NCBI GenBank assembly: GCA_033239525.1 | Contig: BSYO01000033.1 | Coordinates: 6,191,501 to 6,255,500 of the forward strand | Length of the DNA: 64,000 nucleotides | Reading direction: 5' to 3' | Source: Nepenthes gracilis | Taxonomy: Eukaryota; Streptophyta; Magnoliopsida; Caryophyllales; Nepenthaceae | In this document: one piece after another, positions 49,641-62,142 of the stretch | How positions within the stretch are numbered: the first letter of the stretch is position 1 | Layout: every line of letters begins with the position of its first letter | Made by a program: the position numbers and the translations under genes | Notes under the pieces: generated by a model | What the model saw: only the letters and a program-made list of their open reading frames with translations | What the model was told of the DNA's origin: nothing | Database searches by the model: none

Positions 49641-51433
49641 TCCATCAATATTTTGTTATTTTATAATTTTTTACGTAATTGAAATTTTAAAAATTACTAT
49701 TTATTTTATTTTTTTTCCATGCCTCGTATGAGCTATAAAATTGTAATATCTGATGGCCGTTGGATTTAGAAATGGAGAGTCCGATTCAACTTTATACAAA
49801 GAACAAGGAAATGGTTAAAATTAATAAAATTTATAGTGTGAAGTTTTTTGAACTAGTTTGCTGGAAATGAATGCTTATTACCGGAAGAGTCTCGTGAACT
49901 TTGTTACCGAAAATTGCTGGATATAAATATTCATTTTTGAATATAAACTTAAACAATTAGCAACGTGAAAATGACTATTTAGTTAGGTAATATTGGAAGG
50001 TTTTTTGTTTGCTCGAGATTAAAGAGTAAAGTATTTTTAAATAAATATATATTTACTTATATGATGGATGTCTTTATGATGATCAACTCTTATCAATCTT
50101 GTCACAATTTTTACTAAATAATATACCGATAAGAAAACTAAAATCACACATAAATAAATAATAATAATAATTATAATTATAATAATAATTATTATTATCC
50201 GCACCGAATACATAGCAGTTCTGTTTTCATTCATATCTCAACAATTTTCACCATTTGTTGTTGACCAAATTGATGTAACGCTGTGATTAATTTCAATTTT
50301 TCTGATACGTAGTAAATAAAGCTCTAAAAATAACAATAAGAGAAAAAAATGTTCATTTAAATTCGAATTTGATTTTATAACAAAATTCTTCATTAGAAAT
50401 GAAATGAGATAATTAACACAGATGTAAAATAATATTTATATATTAGATTTTTCATTATTTTTTCCTTATTTCTTCTTTGTAAACAAAATTTCATTGTTTG
50501 AGGGCTTGAAATCAGCGTTTCACCTTCTCAGTCGATATTGTGATTATGATTTTAATCACAATATCAACACAAAGCAACGAGGTTGATAAACTAAATAAAA
50601 AAATAAAAATATTTCAATCTCGGGTTGATAAACCAAATAGTAAGAGATTCTCCATCTGAATTTTTCGCCCTTCTATGGCTGCCAGGAGTTGGAAAAAGAA
50701 AAAAAAGAAAAGAGGACACGGGCACACAGACTGACCAAGATAACTTATGTTTGGGCATCAATCTCATAATATCACACTAGGCATTACAGCCAAAGTCAAT
50801 AAAGCTACGAAAAGAAAATTTCTGTCCACCTTCTCTAACTGCTTCCACTAAATGCAAATACATTGTCAACATGAACTTGGGTGCCAAAGCAACGCTCAAT
50901 TCACTGCAGAAATCAGGAATTACTGATGAGATGAGCTGGTCGTGGAACTTAACAATAAAGAGCGTAGAGATCGGTGAATAACAAACCTCTGCGCATCCAC
51001 CGAGATCCCTTTTGCCGCACCGTCTGCATCTTCGGTTTTTCCATTTTCAAAGATGGCGAGATCAAAGGACTTTGGTTATACGAAAAGTGACAGTGCCGAG
51101 GCCATCAGATAACATGTAGCAGTGAATGTCGCAGCATGTATGGGCTCACTAGAACTCTTTATTTGAGAAGTCACATTGTAACCATATCACAACACAGACC
51201 AAACTAATTAATCATTGACCAATTATAGCAATTAATATTGCAACAAATGAGAGCTATTAGAGTAAATTTCTTGTACAATTAACAAAGATACTAAATTTTA
51301 AAATTTTTTCAATTAAATATCCACAAACCCATCATTACACCTCCACAGAAAGAAAATCAACATTCCTCCACATGATCACAATATAATACAATATCCTCAA
51401 TTACTATATTGGATCATGAGATAGATGCCTTCT

Positions 51434-51629
51434 AAAAGCTCCCGCCGGAGGATGCGTGTGCGGTGGAGGACTTGACGAGCGTCGGACTAACCGAGCAGCA
51501 TAAGGAGAGGTCGAAGTCAGATAGCATGATATGACATTCATCTCTTACTAAAACATTTTTCGGCTTCAGATCTCAGTACATGATGCCTAACATGTGTAGA
51601 TACTCCAGCGCCAACAATATTTCTCATAC
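51434..51629 (-). pseudogene. AGC-VIII protein kinase fragment (D6PK/PVPK type), dead
   Basis: One minus-strand frame reads EILLALEYLHMLGIMY, a [15 protein letters not shown], then [19 protein letters not shown]. This is the catalytic-loop to activation-segment region of plant AGC-VIII kinases, which read VLLALEYLHMLG.VYRDLKPENVLVRE and [17 protein letters not shown]. The DFD that replaces DFG is typical of that family. The catalytic-loop Arg codon has become TGA and E of KPEN is K. No other kinase subdomain is clear, so it is a small fragment. Confidence 0.88.
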
Positions 51630-53892
51630 GTAAAACCTACAAATTTTTTAAAATTTTATTAACTAATAAAATGAAATTTATTGTCAGAGTTTAAATATAA
51701 CTCTAAAAAATCAACTCGAAAAAGAGTCCGATTTCATCAGGAAAAATTAAAAATCAAGTAAAAGATTGTTGTCAAACCTGAAGATCATTTCTATCTTGTT
51801 TACTCTTACTTTCAAATAATCAAATAGTTTCGGTGGTATTTAACAATATTGTTAGATATAATCTTTGAAGATGATGTGAATTAATAAATAATCTTGGCAG
51901 ACTCATTATTTTGTATATTATTCTACACTTTTAAATACCTCAATAATGGACTCCATTGTTGGGGTTCTTGGTGTTTTTATGAATGATGAATCTTATGTGT
52001 GATGTAAAGTGCTAGTTTCATATATCTTCTCACTAATTTTTTTATTAGTCGGCCTCAACACTTTTCCGTTAGCATTGAGATCTATTGATTTCTCAATGCA
52101 TGTTATTTAAAAAACTATAAATATTTAATTAAATAATAGGAAAATTCTTGAATCCAAAATCAGTATTTTGCAAGCATAAATTACAATATTGATAATATCA
52201 AATTCTATATTTGTTGATACTATAATATTCACATTATAATTTCTTTCACTTTAATCACAGATTAACTAAAATTATATAAAGTTAATTAAGTTAACTTAAA
52301 AATGATTAATGAAAATATCAAATAATTTAATATTAGCTAAATATAATTTTTTGATATAAGTAAAATTAATTAAATATCCAATTAATCCTTAAAAATGTAC
52401 TTGATTATCACTCGACTCAATGATTTTTTAATTTCGTTTTAGGCCCACAAATAAATATATTTTATTCTATTATCACCGGATAAAAATCGTGAACTTCTAA
52501 TTCGATCAAATATAACCCGACACTAAACAAAAACTACTGTAACACATGAATATAATACATTCCATAACTTTTCATTAAACAACCACATTAATCAAAAAAC
52601 ATAAATGAATTCCTGTGGCAGCAACCAGAACAAATACAAAGGCTGGATTAATGTGTTTGCGAACACATTTTTATCCAAAGATTTCTACATCTATAACAAT
52701 AAGAGAAAAAAATATTCATTTAAATTCGAATTTGATTTTATAACAAAATTCTTCATTAGAAATGAAATGAGATATTTTGAATAGATGTGAAAATAAAATT
52801 TCAATATTAGATTTTTCATTATTTTTTTCATTTTACAATTTGTAAACTATACATCAATAATAATTTTAAAACAAAATTTCAACACATTTTTCCCATCAAA
52901 TTTCATTGTTTGAGGGCTATGAAATTATTTTTTACAATTTCATTTGGTATTTTGAAAATGATTTTAAGAATAATATCAATGCAAATCAACAATGTTGATA
53001 AACCAATAAAAAATAAAAATATTTTTTTGTCTTGATTGATAAACCAAACATAATTTTCTCCATTTCTCTTCTTTTCCTTTTATCTCTATCAAGAGTTGGA
53101 AAAAAATTCCTAACATTAAGATCACACCTCAAATGATTTTAGATCACTTTTGGGCATCAATCTCATAATATCACACTGCATAATTCCCAATGTAAACACA
53201 TTTTTTTATAAAACACGAAGTCCAAGGAAATCTTAAACAATAGATTCCATCTAACCATGACTTCTACTAAATGCAAATCCTTGTCTGGACATGAACTTGG
53301 TGCCAAGCACTTCCAAATTGTCTTTCATCCTTGTATCCATACATCAATTTACTAAACTCAAGATGAGCTGGTTGTGAAACTTAACAATAAAGAGCATTTT
53401 GCATAATATGTGACTAACAAAACATGCCATCGCATTGTCACTAACGTAAGAGCTTTTCCATTGCACATTCTTGATCAAGAAAATAGTTTGGGTTTCTTCT
53501 GACATTTCAAAAAGGTCTCGAATAATCAAAGACTTTGGTTATTCGATAACAATGCCGCTCAAAAACAATGGTCAAGGAGTGATGGTTAACATGTATGGCT
53601 CTGAAGAACTCTAAAATTTGATTTGTCCATAAGTTGTATAAAAAATGACACGCAAACTAATTAATCATTGACCATCATTATGGCAAATAATATTGCAACA
53701 AATGAGAGCTATTAGAGTAAAATTCTGTACAATTAACAAAAATACTAAATTTTAAAATATTTTTTCTTAAATATCCACAAACCCATCATTACACTTTGCC
53801 TCAAGAAACTCAACATTCTTCCACATGATAACACAATCCAATACAACTCCTCTCAACTACTATATTGGATCATAAGTTTGAAAATGCTTAAA

Positions 53893-54090
53893 CTAAAAGC
53901 CCCGCTAGAGGATTAAATGAACATGGAGGACTTCCGAAACCTCCATTTGCGAACCGAGCAACGTAAGGAGAGGTTGAGGTTCAAGAATGTATGGCCTTCA
54001 TCTCCTAAAGTTTTTAAAACATTTTTCCGATTTTCCTAATAAGACACAATGCCTAACTATTTGGATACTTCGTGCCAATGTTGTTTGTAT
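53893..54090 (-). pseudogene. Second, more decayed copy of the AGC-VIII kinase fragment
   Basis: Occupies the position equivalent to 51434-51629 in block B' and aligns with it base by base across AAAGCCCCGCTAGAGGAT, ACCGAGCAACGTAAGGAGAG and AAACATTTTTCCG. Indels destroy the frame. Recognisable only through its sister copy. Confidence 0.7.
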
Positions 54091-54399
54091 TTTATTTAAA
54101 ACTGTCTAGCCAAAATTTTCAAGATTTTATTAACTAATAAAATGAAAATTATTATCAATTTTAGATTAAATAAAATCCAAAATTTCAACTGGAAAAAAGA
54201 GTCCAATTTCATCAGGAAAAATTAAAATCAAGTAAAAGATTATTTTCAAAAAGTAGATCATTTCCATCTATTTTTACTCTTACTTTCAAATGATCAAAAA
54301 CAAAACAAAGGAAACATTACATTATTTGTAATCTTTGAAGATGATGTGAATCAATAAATTATACATAGACTCATTATTTTGTATATTACTCTACACTTT

Positions 54400-55025
54400 T
54401 AAATATTTAATATATAAATAAATATATATAGTTCTTTATATATTTTATGAATGATGAATCTTAAAGTTATATAAAATAAATATATACCTTTTAGTTTTTA
54501 TTTTTTTATATTTATCAGCCGCAACACTTTTTTTTGATACATATGAAATATACATATAAAAGAATATAGATAAATATAAAAATAAAAGAAAATATTTGAA
54601 TATTTATATGTATATAAAACAAAGTATTACAACACATACCATATGTTTATATATATATGAAACGGTTATTGAGATAAAACTTTATTCACATTAGCATTAT
54701 AAATATTCAATAATTGCATTGTTCACATCAAATATTGAATTTAAAGTACATATATTTATATAAATATATAAAAATATTTATAGTATAATGGTATATTTAT
54801 ACAAACATATAAATATTTATATAAATAATATACTAATCTCGATTATGATTTAGATATGATTTATATATTATAAACATTTTTCTTTCCAAATGCATAAATT
54901 TATTGCCCTTATATAAATAAATATTTATATATTTAAACATTTATACACGATCTGACTTCCAAATCTGTATATATATATAAATATTTATATATTTATATAA
55001 TATTTATGTATTTATCTATTTACAT
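54400..55025 (+). repeat. Extremely AT-rich ATATTTATATA satellite-like stretch
   Basis: Many overlapping TATTTATATATAAATA motifs. CGATCTGACTTCCAAATCTG (about 54948) and TGACCTGACTCCCAAATATT (about 55027) mark two units roughly 80 bp apart. Confidence 0.6.
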
Positions 55026-56580
55026 ATGACCTGACTCCCAAATATTTAAATTTTAATGGATGAAAAGGTACGCATAAATCTTCCCAAAATGAAGAAGATT
55101 ACTTGCTTGATATGGATCTTTCTAAATTGGCAAACAACTCCAAACAAGATATCTGGACATTATCCCTTGCTTTTCGAGTCCACCTCTTCAAAATATATTT
55201 CTCTTTCTATGGATTGCAAATCATGTATGTTGAATATTTTAAAAACATGACAACAATGGCCCCAATTTTCAACAAAATGAAGAGAAAGAGGAAGTACAAA
55301 GAAAGAGATAGGGATAAAATGAAGAAATGGGGAAGACGATGGATTTGTATGTAACCAAAAAATATAAATGGGCTCATGTCTTCCTCTTTCTAAAAAAAAA
55401 TCTTTATTTTTATTTTACGACTTGAAAATTATTGTAGAATATATTTTTCATCCTTGAATCAGTTTTGGACAATTTTTTTATTAAATTGAAAATTTTTTGT
55501 CTTAATTCAACTTAGCCACAATTCTTTATATCTCTTCTTTTCAAATACTCTATCAAAATGATGAAAAAATTCCTAACAGGGAGGGCATCAGGCCATCTCA
55601 AATCATCCAACGGCCTCCGTTCAGTGTCGCACACGTTGCGGCGCCCCTCTACCCAAAAATTCCAATGTAAATACATTTAGGCCCTAAAACACACAACCCA
55701 TTTATATCGGATGGCCCATATTTTTCCATTAAAAATATTTTTATTTATATTTATTATTATTATTATTTTTATGAAAAAGTAAAAAAAAGAAACGTTTTTC
55801 ATTTTTTTTATTTTTATTGTTTTTATTTTTAAGAAAACTGGATCACCTTTTTTTTTTTTTTTTTAGAAAGTTAAGGTTATTTTTTTATATTTTAATTATT
55901 TATTTTAAAATAAATAATTATAATTTAATAACTAATTCTTTTATATTTAATTATTATTTATTTAAATATTAATATTTTAGATTGGAAGAAGAATAGGCTC
56001 CATGACATTTCAAAATCTGTACCAAACAAAAGTATTTGGGGGTGAATTTGGCTTTTGTATATTACTTTTGTTATATATAATTAATATTAATTAAAATAAT
56101 TCAATTAATTACATCAATATAAATATGTAATCACTTATTATTATTATATATATTATGATATTTAAAAATAATTATTAATTATTAATATAAAATTTTTAAA
56201 TTATTTTTTTAATATTTATGTCGATTTAATATTTTTACCTTCTTTACAAAATTAATCAAAATTTCTCAGTAATTAATATATCATTAATTATATCCATTAA
56301 TAATATGTTCGAATGAAAAGTCTAATAAATTTAAATTAAAATATTAAGATATTATTCAATCTTTTAATATCTCCAATACTTTGCCTTAGGTCTAGTATAT
56401 TTTGTCTATTTTAAGGGATATTTTTCAAAGTTATTTTTAAAATATTTTTAATTATATAATATTATATTTTATTTATTTATATAAAAAAGTTAATACAAAA
56501 AATAAATTAACGAATAAACCTTATTTATTTACTAAAGCCATTTTCCCTGTATTTTTATATATAATTAAAAATATAAATTA
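55026..56580 (+). other. Intergenic, no gene seen
   Basis: AT-rich. One MITE-like inverted end (CACGTTGCGGCGCCCCTCTA near 55635-55660) related to the foldback element at 46254. A weak open frame near 55100-55354 has no recognisable homology and is not called. Confidence 0.5.
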
Positions 56581-56588
56581 ACTAATTA

Positions 56589-56782
56589 AATATTATATTA
56601 AATTAAGACAATAAAGAATATTATCATCATTCCTCACACGACAAATGGCGCTAGTGGCGGCGTGAAGTTGGGACGACGTGAAAGAGAACAAGCAGTTGAC
56701 TGGCTTCCATCTGAAAATCTTCCACCCTCTCTCTTCATCACTCTGGTTCGAAGGATTGAACAAAGGGAAGGGCTCTCTCGAG
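56589..56782 (+). promoter_or_regulatory. Reductase core promoter and noncoding first exon
   Basis: A TATA-like TATTATATTA (56590-56599) is followed about 40 bases later by a GC-richer leader that ends CTCTCTCGAG|GTAATA, a good 5' splice site at 56782. The exon would splice to 59252, 12 bases before the ATG. It contains a 6-codon upstream ORF at 56645-56665 (ATG GCG CTA GTG GCG GCG TGA). Transcription start is inferred. Confidence 0.5.
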
Positions 56783-57514
56783 GTAATACTCCTACTATTA
56801 ACTTCTTGTTCTGCTTTGATGCTCTTGTTTTGCACTTGCTCAATCTTTGCTTCTAAATCTATCGCTCTAATCTGCTGAATGTGCGCCGTTTATTGGGCCT
56901 ATTGTCTTTTTTACTATTCATATGGAGTGATTGTGCTGACCTTTGCAATTATTCAATGGCGCTGAGTTGCTTGATGGCACGATGTTTCTTCTTAAGTTTG
57001 TGGAAGTTGTGGCCGTAATCTATTGCTGTTGTGTGTTGGATGAGGAGGGGGGTGCAACCCATTGCCTCTGTTGTATTACCAAAATTCAACCCTCCGATTT
57101 TAGGCACCAGGACACCGAATGCACTTTCCGATCGGCTCGACTTCTTCTGTCTTTGCTTCTCCGCTCCGGAAAAGGAAAGAGATTTCTAATCAAAAGACTC
57201 TTTCCACTCTTCTGAAAACTTTGTTAAAGGTTACTCTTCTCTGAGGTGCTGTTGATGATGTTCTGATAAGTTAAAATATCTGCAGATAAGTTTGTTTATA
57301 TCTCATTGAAAAATTTGAGTCTGCTAGGAGACATCGAGGTTTTAAAGTTTAGCAGTTGTCTAATTATCTTAGTCCCTCTTTTGGACCTTAAAGATGGTAT
57401 GATGATTATTATATACTAGGATTCCAAGTCAATTCGTTAGTTTGTCACCTTGATCTTCCGTTATAAAGTAGCAGCTTTCATTGAAGCTGCACTCTCTTTG
57501 CCATGGGAGCATGT

Positions 57515-57793
57515 AACAACATATGGACCGATATTTGATATATCAGCTGAAATATATCAATATCGGACCCTCAATATCATTGAAAAATTACAATATGTCA
57601 ACATATTAGTGATATATTATATATATAAACTGATTTATCTGATAATTTGCCAATACTTCAGCCGATAATTCACTGTCATTTTATGATTCACAGAAAAATT
57701 GTGCTTCCAATACATTAAATAACAATAAGTATTGTCTGATGTGCTCGATATCGGTATGACTTATATAGATTACAATATTTTCATCTATGCATG
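57515..57793 (-). repeat. ATATCG-family repeat, copy 8 (reverse)
   Basis: GATATTTGATATATCAGCTG near the left, core inverted (CATTTTATGATTCACAGAAA followed by AATT), right end CAATATTTTCATCTATGCAT. The only copy outside SEC8. Confidence 0.7.
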
Positions 57794-57811
57794 AAAGCAT
57801 CAACCTTTTGT

Positions 57812-57905
57812 CCTTTTTTTTTTTTTTTTTTGAGGGGGGCGCTGAGTGGGTGGTTGAAACTCAGGTATGATCCCAGGATCGTCTTGCCCACCTAGACTGC
57901 TCAAG
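57812..57905 (-). mobile_element. Possible SINE with poly-A tail
   Basis: On the minus strand CAAGACGATCCTGGGATCAT and ACCTGAGTTTCAACCACCCA end in about 17 A. The form suggests a short retroposon; no clear A box. Confidence 0.3.
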
Positions 57906-58218
57906 AGAAAAAAAAAAGGAAAAAGGAAAAAGGAAAACGGGTATCTAATATGGTTATTGTTTCTTTTAAAAAACAGAATCTGAGAAGATGCTTGATATAA
58001 ATGGAAACTAAAGCTGGCAATTCTAATTCTGTAAGTCCCAGGTACAAAGTCGTGTTGTGCAGGTGTTATATCATTTGAAATTAAGTACTAAACCTAAATA
58101 ATTTGATTGATAAATATAAACTTGTAAACTTTGATTTTTATTGATAGTGTATGATATTTTGTATCGTTTATATCACTTTCTCTAGTAGCTGACAATTACT
58201 AGCACATTGAGACAGTTA

Positions 58219-58733
58219 TGGTATGTTTGGTTGGAGGGAATAAGGTAGGAATAGAAATTTCTTCGTCGGGTTATAAATATAATAGGGAATAAATATTTCT
58301 CGGGAATTATTATTCCCACAAATGTGGGAATAACAATTTCACATTATTATTATTATTATTATTATTAGGTATTATTATTACATGTTATTATTATTTTGTT
58401 TGATTATTATTATTATTATTATCATCATCATCATTATTATTATTATTACTATTAGATATTATTATTACATATTATTATTATTAATTATTTGGTATTATTA
58501 TTATTATTACCATTATTATTATTATTACTATTATCATTATTATTATTATTACTATCCCACCTTATTCCTCATACTATTCTAGAAATCAAATAATGGAATA
58601 CTAATTCTCACCTTATTCAATTCTAACAACCACATATAAAAATAACAATTCCAACTCTATTCTTATCCTTTTCTATTCCCTATAATAACTATTCTATTCC
58701 TACATTATTTCATTCCAATAATCAAACGTACCG
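58219..58733 (+). mobile_element. Tourist-like MITE with internal ATT microsatellite
   Basis: The left end TGGTATGTTTGGTTGGAGGG and the reverse complement of the right end (CGGTACGTTTGATTATTGGA) form a terminal inverted repeat that continues through GTAGGAATAGAA. TTA flanks both sides (58216-58218, 58734-58736), the target duplication of PIF/Harbinger elements. The middle (58343-58556) is expanded ATT/ATC/ATTACT repeat. Confidence 0.8.
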
Positions 58734-59263
58734 TTAATTTCTAAAATGTTTCACTGTAAGCTTTGTGAGGGTAATCAAACATCCTCTAAGACTTGGCTTA
58801 TGAAAACATTTTAGCCTCACGGTGATTCTTGAATACCCAAAATAATTTCTTGCATGGATCTACCCAGCATATACTATCATGAGATGTCCCAATTACTAGA
58901 GTAAGGAGACGAGTTATGGTAAATCCACTTCTCCTCTAAAGTATCCTGTATAAAAAAAAACAGTGCGAGAGGCTTCCAGTTGTGTAACTTCTGATCACTA
59001 AACAGGAGCCATTGCTGTTGAGTAGTGCTAAATCAGGAACTGTTGTTGTTACTTGGTGCACTTGGAAGTGTGACATTCTCTACAACCAGCAGTATGCTGC
59101 AGTAACTTTATCATGATTCCCCGCAATTGCTGCAAAATAGTTTGCTTCCATAAACATCGTTTCTTTGTGGATATTATTGTCAACATAGAATGTACTACAA
59201 TGTGGTCCTGATTCAGCTATCATCACCTCTTTTTTTTTTTTTTTTTTCCAGAACACTCAATAC

Positions 59264-61893
59264 ATGGCTCGAATTTCAATTGGTGAGTGTAAAGAGCCTG
59301 GTGCCTTCATCAGAACTCCTTCAGCATTTCACAGTTTCATTTCACAAGATCCAAATGCCTCCTTCCTGGCCGAGCCTGGAAGATATCATCTTTACATATC
59401 ATATGCTTGCCCTTGGGCATCTAGGTGTACTGCAGTCTTGAAACTCAAAGGCCTTGAAGATGTCATTAGTTTCTCGGTAAAGTAATGTGATAAGGGGACA
59501 AACGATTGCTAGTTCATTGCTTCTTCTTTCACTTCTTGGTGACCCCTAATAATGAATTCTCCTTTGGTCAAGCCCATTATTGTGTAATGAAAACAGTAAT
59601 GCTTTTCTTTCACCATCTTGTAGTGAGTTAGTTGTTTTTGGAAGAAAGGCAAGCAATGGTAGACCTAGAAAAACTCAGTGTGAGGCAATAAAAAAATGAT
59701 TTGAACTTGTTTATATGCTAAGAGGATATTATATTAAATCTAGTGGAATGGAAAAAGCGGATTCATATAGCCAACTCACTTGTTGGCACTTAAAGGTTTT
59801 ATTGATGGTGTTATAGTTGTACAATTTCTTTACTGAACAAACTGGTGGCCTATCTCTAGTGTTCGGTCTTTATTTTTTTATTTTGATTCCACATTTCCTT
59901 TCATTCAGGCAGTCAGATCTAAATTTGGAAAGACAAAGGAGGGCGATGATCATATGGGATGGGTATTTCCTGCTTCTGATACTGAAGAATCAGGAGCTCA
60001 GCCTGATCCTCTGTATGGAGCCAAGAGTATAAGGGAACTCTATGAGCTTGCCAGTCCAAACTATGATGCAAGATTCTCAGTTCCTGTATGTATTCTCTTT
60101 AATCAAAGAGCTATCTTTCCTTTTATCTAGTCACTTCCACAGTTTTGCTAGATTTGTGTCTTGCAAATGACTGAGACATGCAAGCTTTCTTGCAGATTCT
60201 GTGGGATAAAAAACTCAAGACAATTGTCAACAATGAGAGCTCGGAAATAATCAGGATGTTTAACTCCGAATTCAATGATTTTGCAGTGAATGCTGGTTTT
60301 GATCTCTATCCACCTCACCTGAGGTCTGAGATAGATGAGATAAATGAATGGATATATGAGGGAATAAATAATGGTGTTTATAAGTGCGGGTTTGCAAAAA
60401 AGCAGGGGCCCTATGATGGGGTAAACTGAGAAATTTCCATGTTCTGTCATTTGAGATATTATTTCTGAAAAGGCACCTAGTTATTGAAAGTTTTTGGATT
60501 ATTTTCTAGCCAAGTCATTCTCGGTCAGCTGCTTATCGTTTTAAATTTCAGGCTGTGATAAAGTTGTTTGAGGCATTGGATAGATGCGAGGACATATTAA
60601 GCAAGAAGAGATACTTATGCGGAAGCACGTTAACAGAGGCAGATATTCGATTATTTGTCACTCTTATAAGATTTGATGAGGTACCGGATTTGCTTTCACT
60701 ATCTTTTTTTTTCCCTTGGCCTTCTCTATTTTACCTATGTTCTTTTTAATAGAAATGAACGAGGGTTTAAATAAATGCGTGCCAGTTTAGGAACATGGTG
60801 CTGTGATTATCATCTGAAGGCAATGTCCAGCTCGGCAAGAGCTAGACTCCCAAAACAAAGAGAAGGGAAAAAGTGCCGCTAAATCAGCATGAATTTACGT
60901 AGCCTGTACAACCATTTGGGTCCTCAAATGTGTACTTTAGGAAATAGGATACTGGCAGTGGGTTCTACTACAAGTAGCAGATGTCTGCTATGTGACATGA
61001 CTTGATGGATGTAGGAAGTGGATAGATCCATCGTTCTGAAACAGGTTAAATGTGTTAGAGAAATGATTTGGAGGCACCCTTGGGGTGAGGTGGCGTCCAT
61101 CACCCGTCTATTCTTGTGTAATCCCATCAGTGTGAGTGGATACACAGCACACAACTCAATATGTGAAAGCATGGAAAAAACTCCATTCACTAGTTCCAAA
61201 TCGACTGAGCTCAAAATTAGATCTGACAATAGCATGAAAACTGGAAATCCAAACTGTAAAAAGCTATTGAAAACTGTAGAGATCTTTAGTTATACTTTGT
61301 TCTTGGAGAATAACTGTGAAAAGCTGTAGGAAGCTCTTGTAAATCTTGTGGGTCCCATGAAAAAGAAAATTATATTTCCACATTTTATATCACATAAAAC
61401 AAACAAAATACATTTTTGAAATGTTGAGGTTCCATATCCATGAGATAAATTGGCTCAGGGATTGTCGGTGGCCAGGAAGGTGGCTCCACTGTAACAAGCA
61501 GATTAGATTTCCATAGTTTAAACCATATAAATAAAACAAAATGCTTTTCATTGGTTTTTATATTTTTCTTATCATCCACTGTTCTATACAGTTTAAACTA
61601 TTTGACAGTTTCTCTTATTATAAGTTGAACAAACGCAACATAAATGTCTGTGATGGCAGGTTTATGTAGTGCACTTCAAGTGCAACAAGAAGATGGTGCT
61701 CGAGTACCCAAATCTTTTCAACTACACCAAAGATATCTTTCAAATCCCTGGCATGAGTAGCACTGTGAATATGGAGCACATTAAAGGACTTTATTATGGA
61801 AGCATGCATTCTATAAATCCACTCGGGATTATTCCCATTGGGCCCCACATTGACTTTTCTGCTCCTCATGACAGAGCCAGGTTTTCTACTTGA
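59264..61893 (+). CDS. Glutathionyl-hydroquinone reductase (Xi-class GST), complete
   Basis: Reduces glutathionyl-hydroquinones to free hydroquinones with a second glutathione; a cytosolic-type enzyme of quinone detoxification. Exons 59264-59476, 59909-60085, 60196-60420, 60552-60680, 61660-61893, all phase 0, giving 325 aa (family about 310-330). The N-terminal thioredoxin fold has the active site SYACPWASR with Cys49; the glutathione-binding motif NNESSEIIR is at about 142-150. The C-terminal helical domain has [58 protein letters not shown] and a [15 protein letters not shown] tail, all family hallmarks. ATG 59264 matches the start of cytosolic plant homologues, 12 bases into its exon. No transit peptide is seen. 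The upstream exon is noncoding, and its frame has no ATG. All splice sites are GT-AG. Confidence 0.97.
60681..61659 (+). other. Last intron of the reductase gene
   Basis: GT-AG intron of 979 bases between FDE and VYVV. No repeat or gene recognised. Confidence 0.85.
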
Positions 61894-62070
61894 AAGGCAA
61901 TCTATGTTGATGATTCGAATAAGCCAAAGCTTCTTTGCTAGGTAGGAATACATTGCCTACTGTGTGAGATGTCTTTATAAAGAAGAACGGCAAAAGAGCA
62001 TTTCCATAGCTACTGTACCTTTGAGGTGTTGCAGTTATTATAAGAATAAATGTTTTGGGTGTGCATGGTT
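61894..62070 (+). terminator. Reductase 3' UTR with AATAAA
   Basis: AATAAA at 62045-62050 lies about 150 bases after the stop. It is followed by TGTTTTGGGTGTG, a T/G-rich stretch typical of plant polyadenylation regions. Confidence 0.6.
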
Positions 62071-62142
62071 GTGAGAATTAGGTTGATTGTGCATTGTATG
62101 GAGAATTATTTTGCCTATGCAAGACCGTGTTCCGGCATTGAT

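Larger units (their letters stand above)
47335..54535 (+). repeat. Two-copy tandem block (A-B, A'-B') with a 2.4-kb difference
   Basis: A (47335-47925) matches A' (52080-52692); B (50330-52079) matches B' (52693-54535). Examples shared by the pairs: AAATCAGTATTTTGCAAGCA, AAATGAATTCCTGTGGCAGC, TTCATTTAAATTCGAATTTG, GGGCATCAATCTCATAATAT. In the first copy A and B are separated by 2404 bases (47926-50329) that are absent from the second, where they join at CATCT/ATAACAATAAG. B carries a kinase pseudogene. Confidence 0.85.
56783..59251 (+). other. Reductase 5'-UTR intron
   Basis: GT-AG intron of about 2.5 kb ending in an unusually long poly-T tract (59230-59247) before CCAG. Holds ATATCG repeat 8, a possible SINE and a Tourist-like MITE. 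Nothing recognised in 56800-57510 or 58740-59225. Confidence 0.6.

Noticed and set aside
55056..55354. ORFs of 64-83 codons (DLSKLANNSKQDIW)
   Set aside because: The look is protein-like but I can name no family and no splice partner; left as intergenic.
58340..58570. CRISPR-like regular repeats
   Set aside because: Plain trinucleotide microsatellite in a plant MITE; no spacers.
56678..59263. N-terminal extension of the reductase through the first exon (frame reads NKGKGSLE then NTQYM)
   Set aside because: The frame is open but has no ATG after the upstream TGA, only GTG; homologues start at the ATG at 59264.
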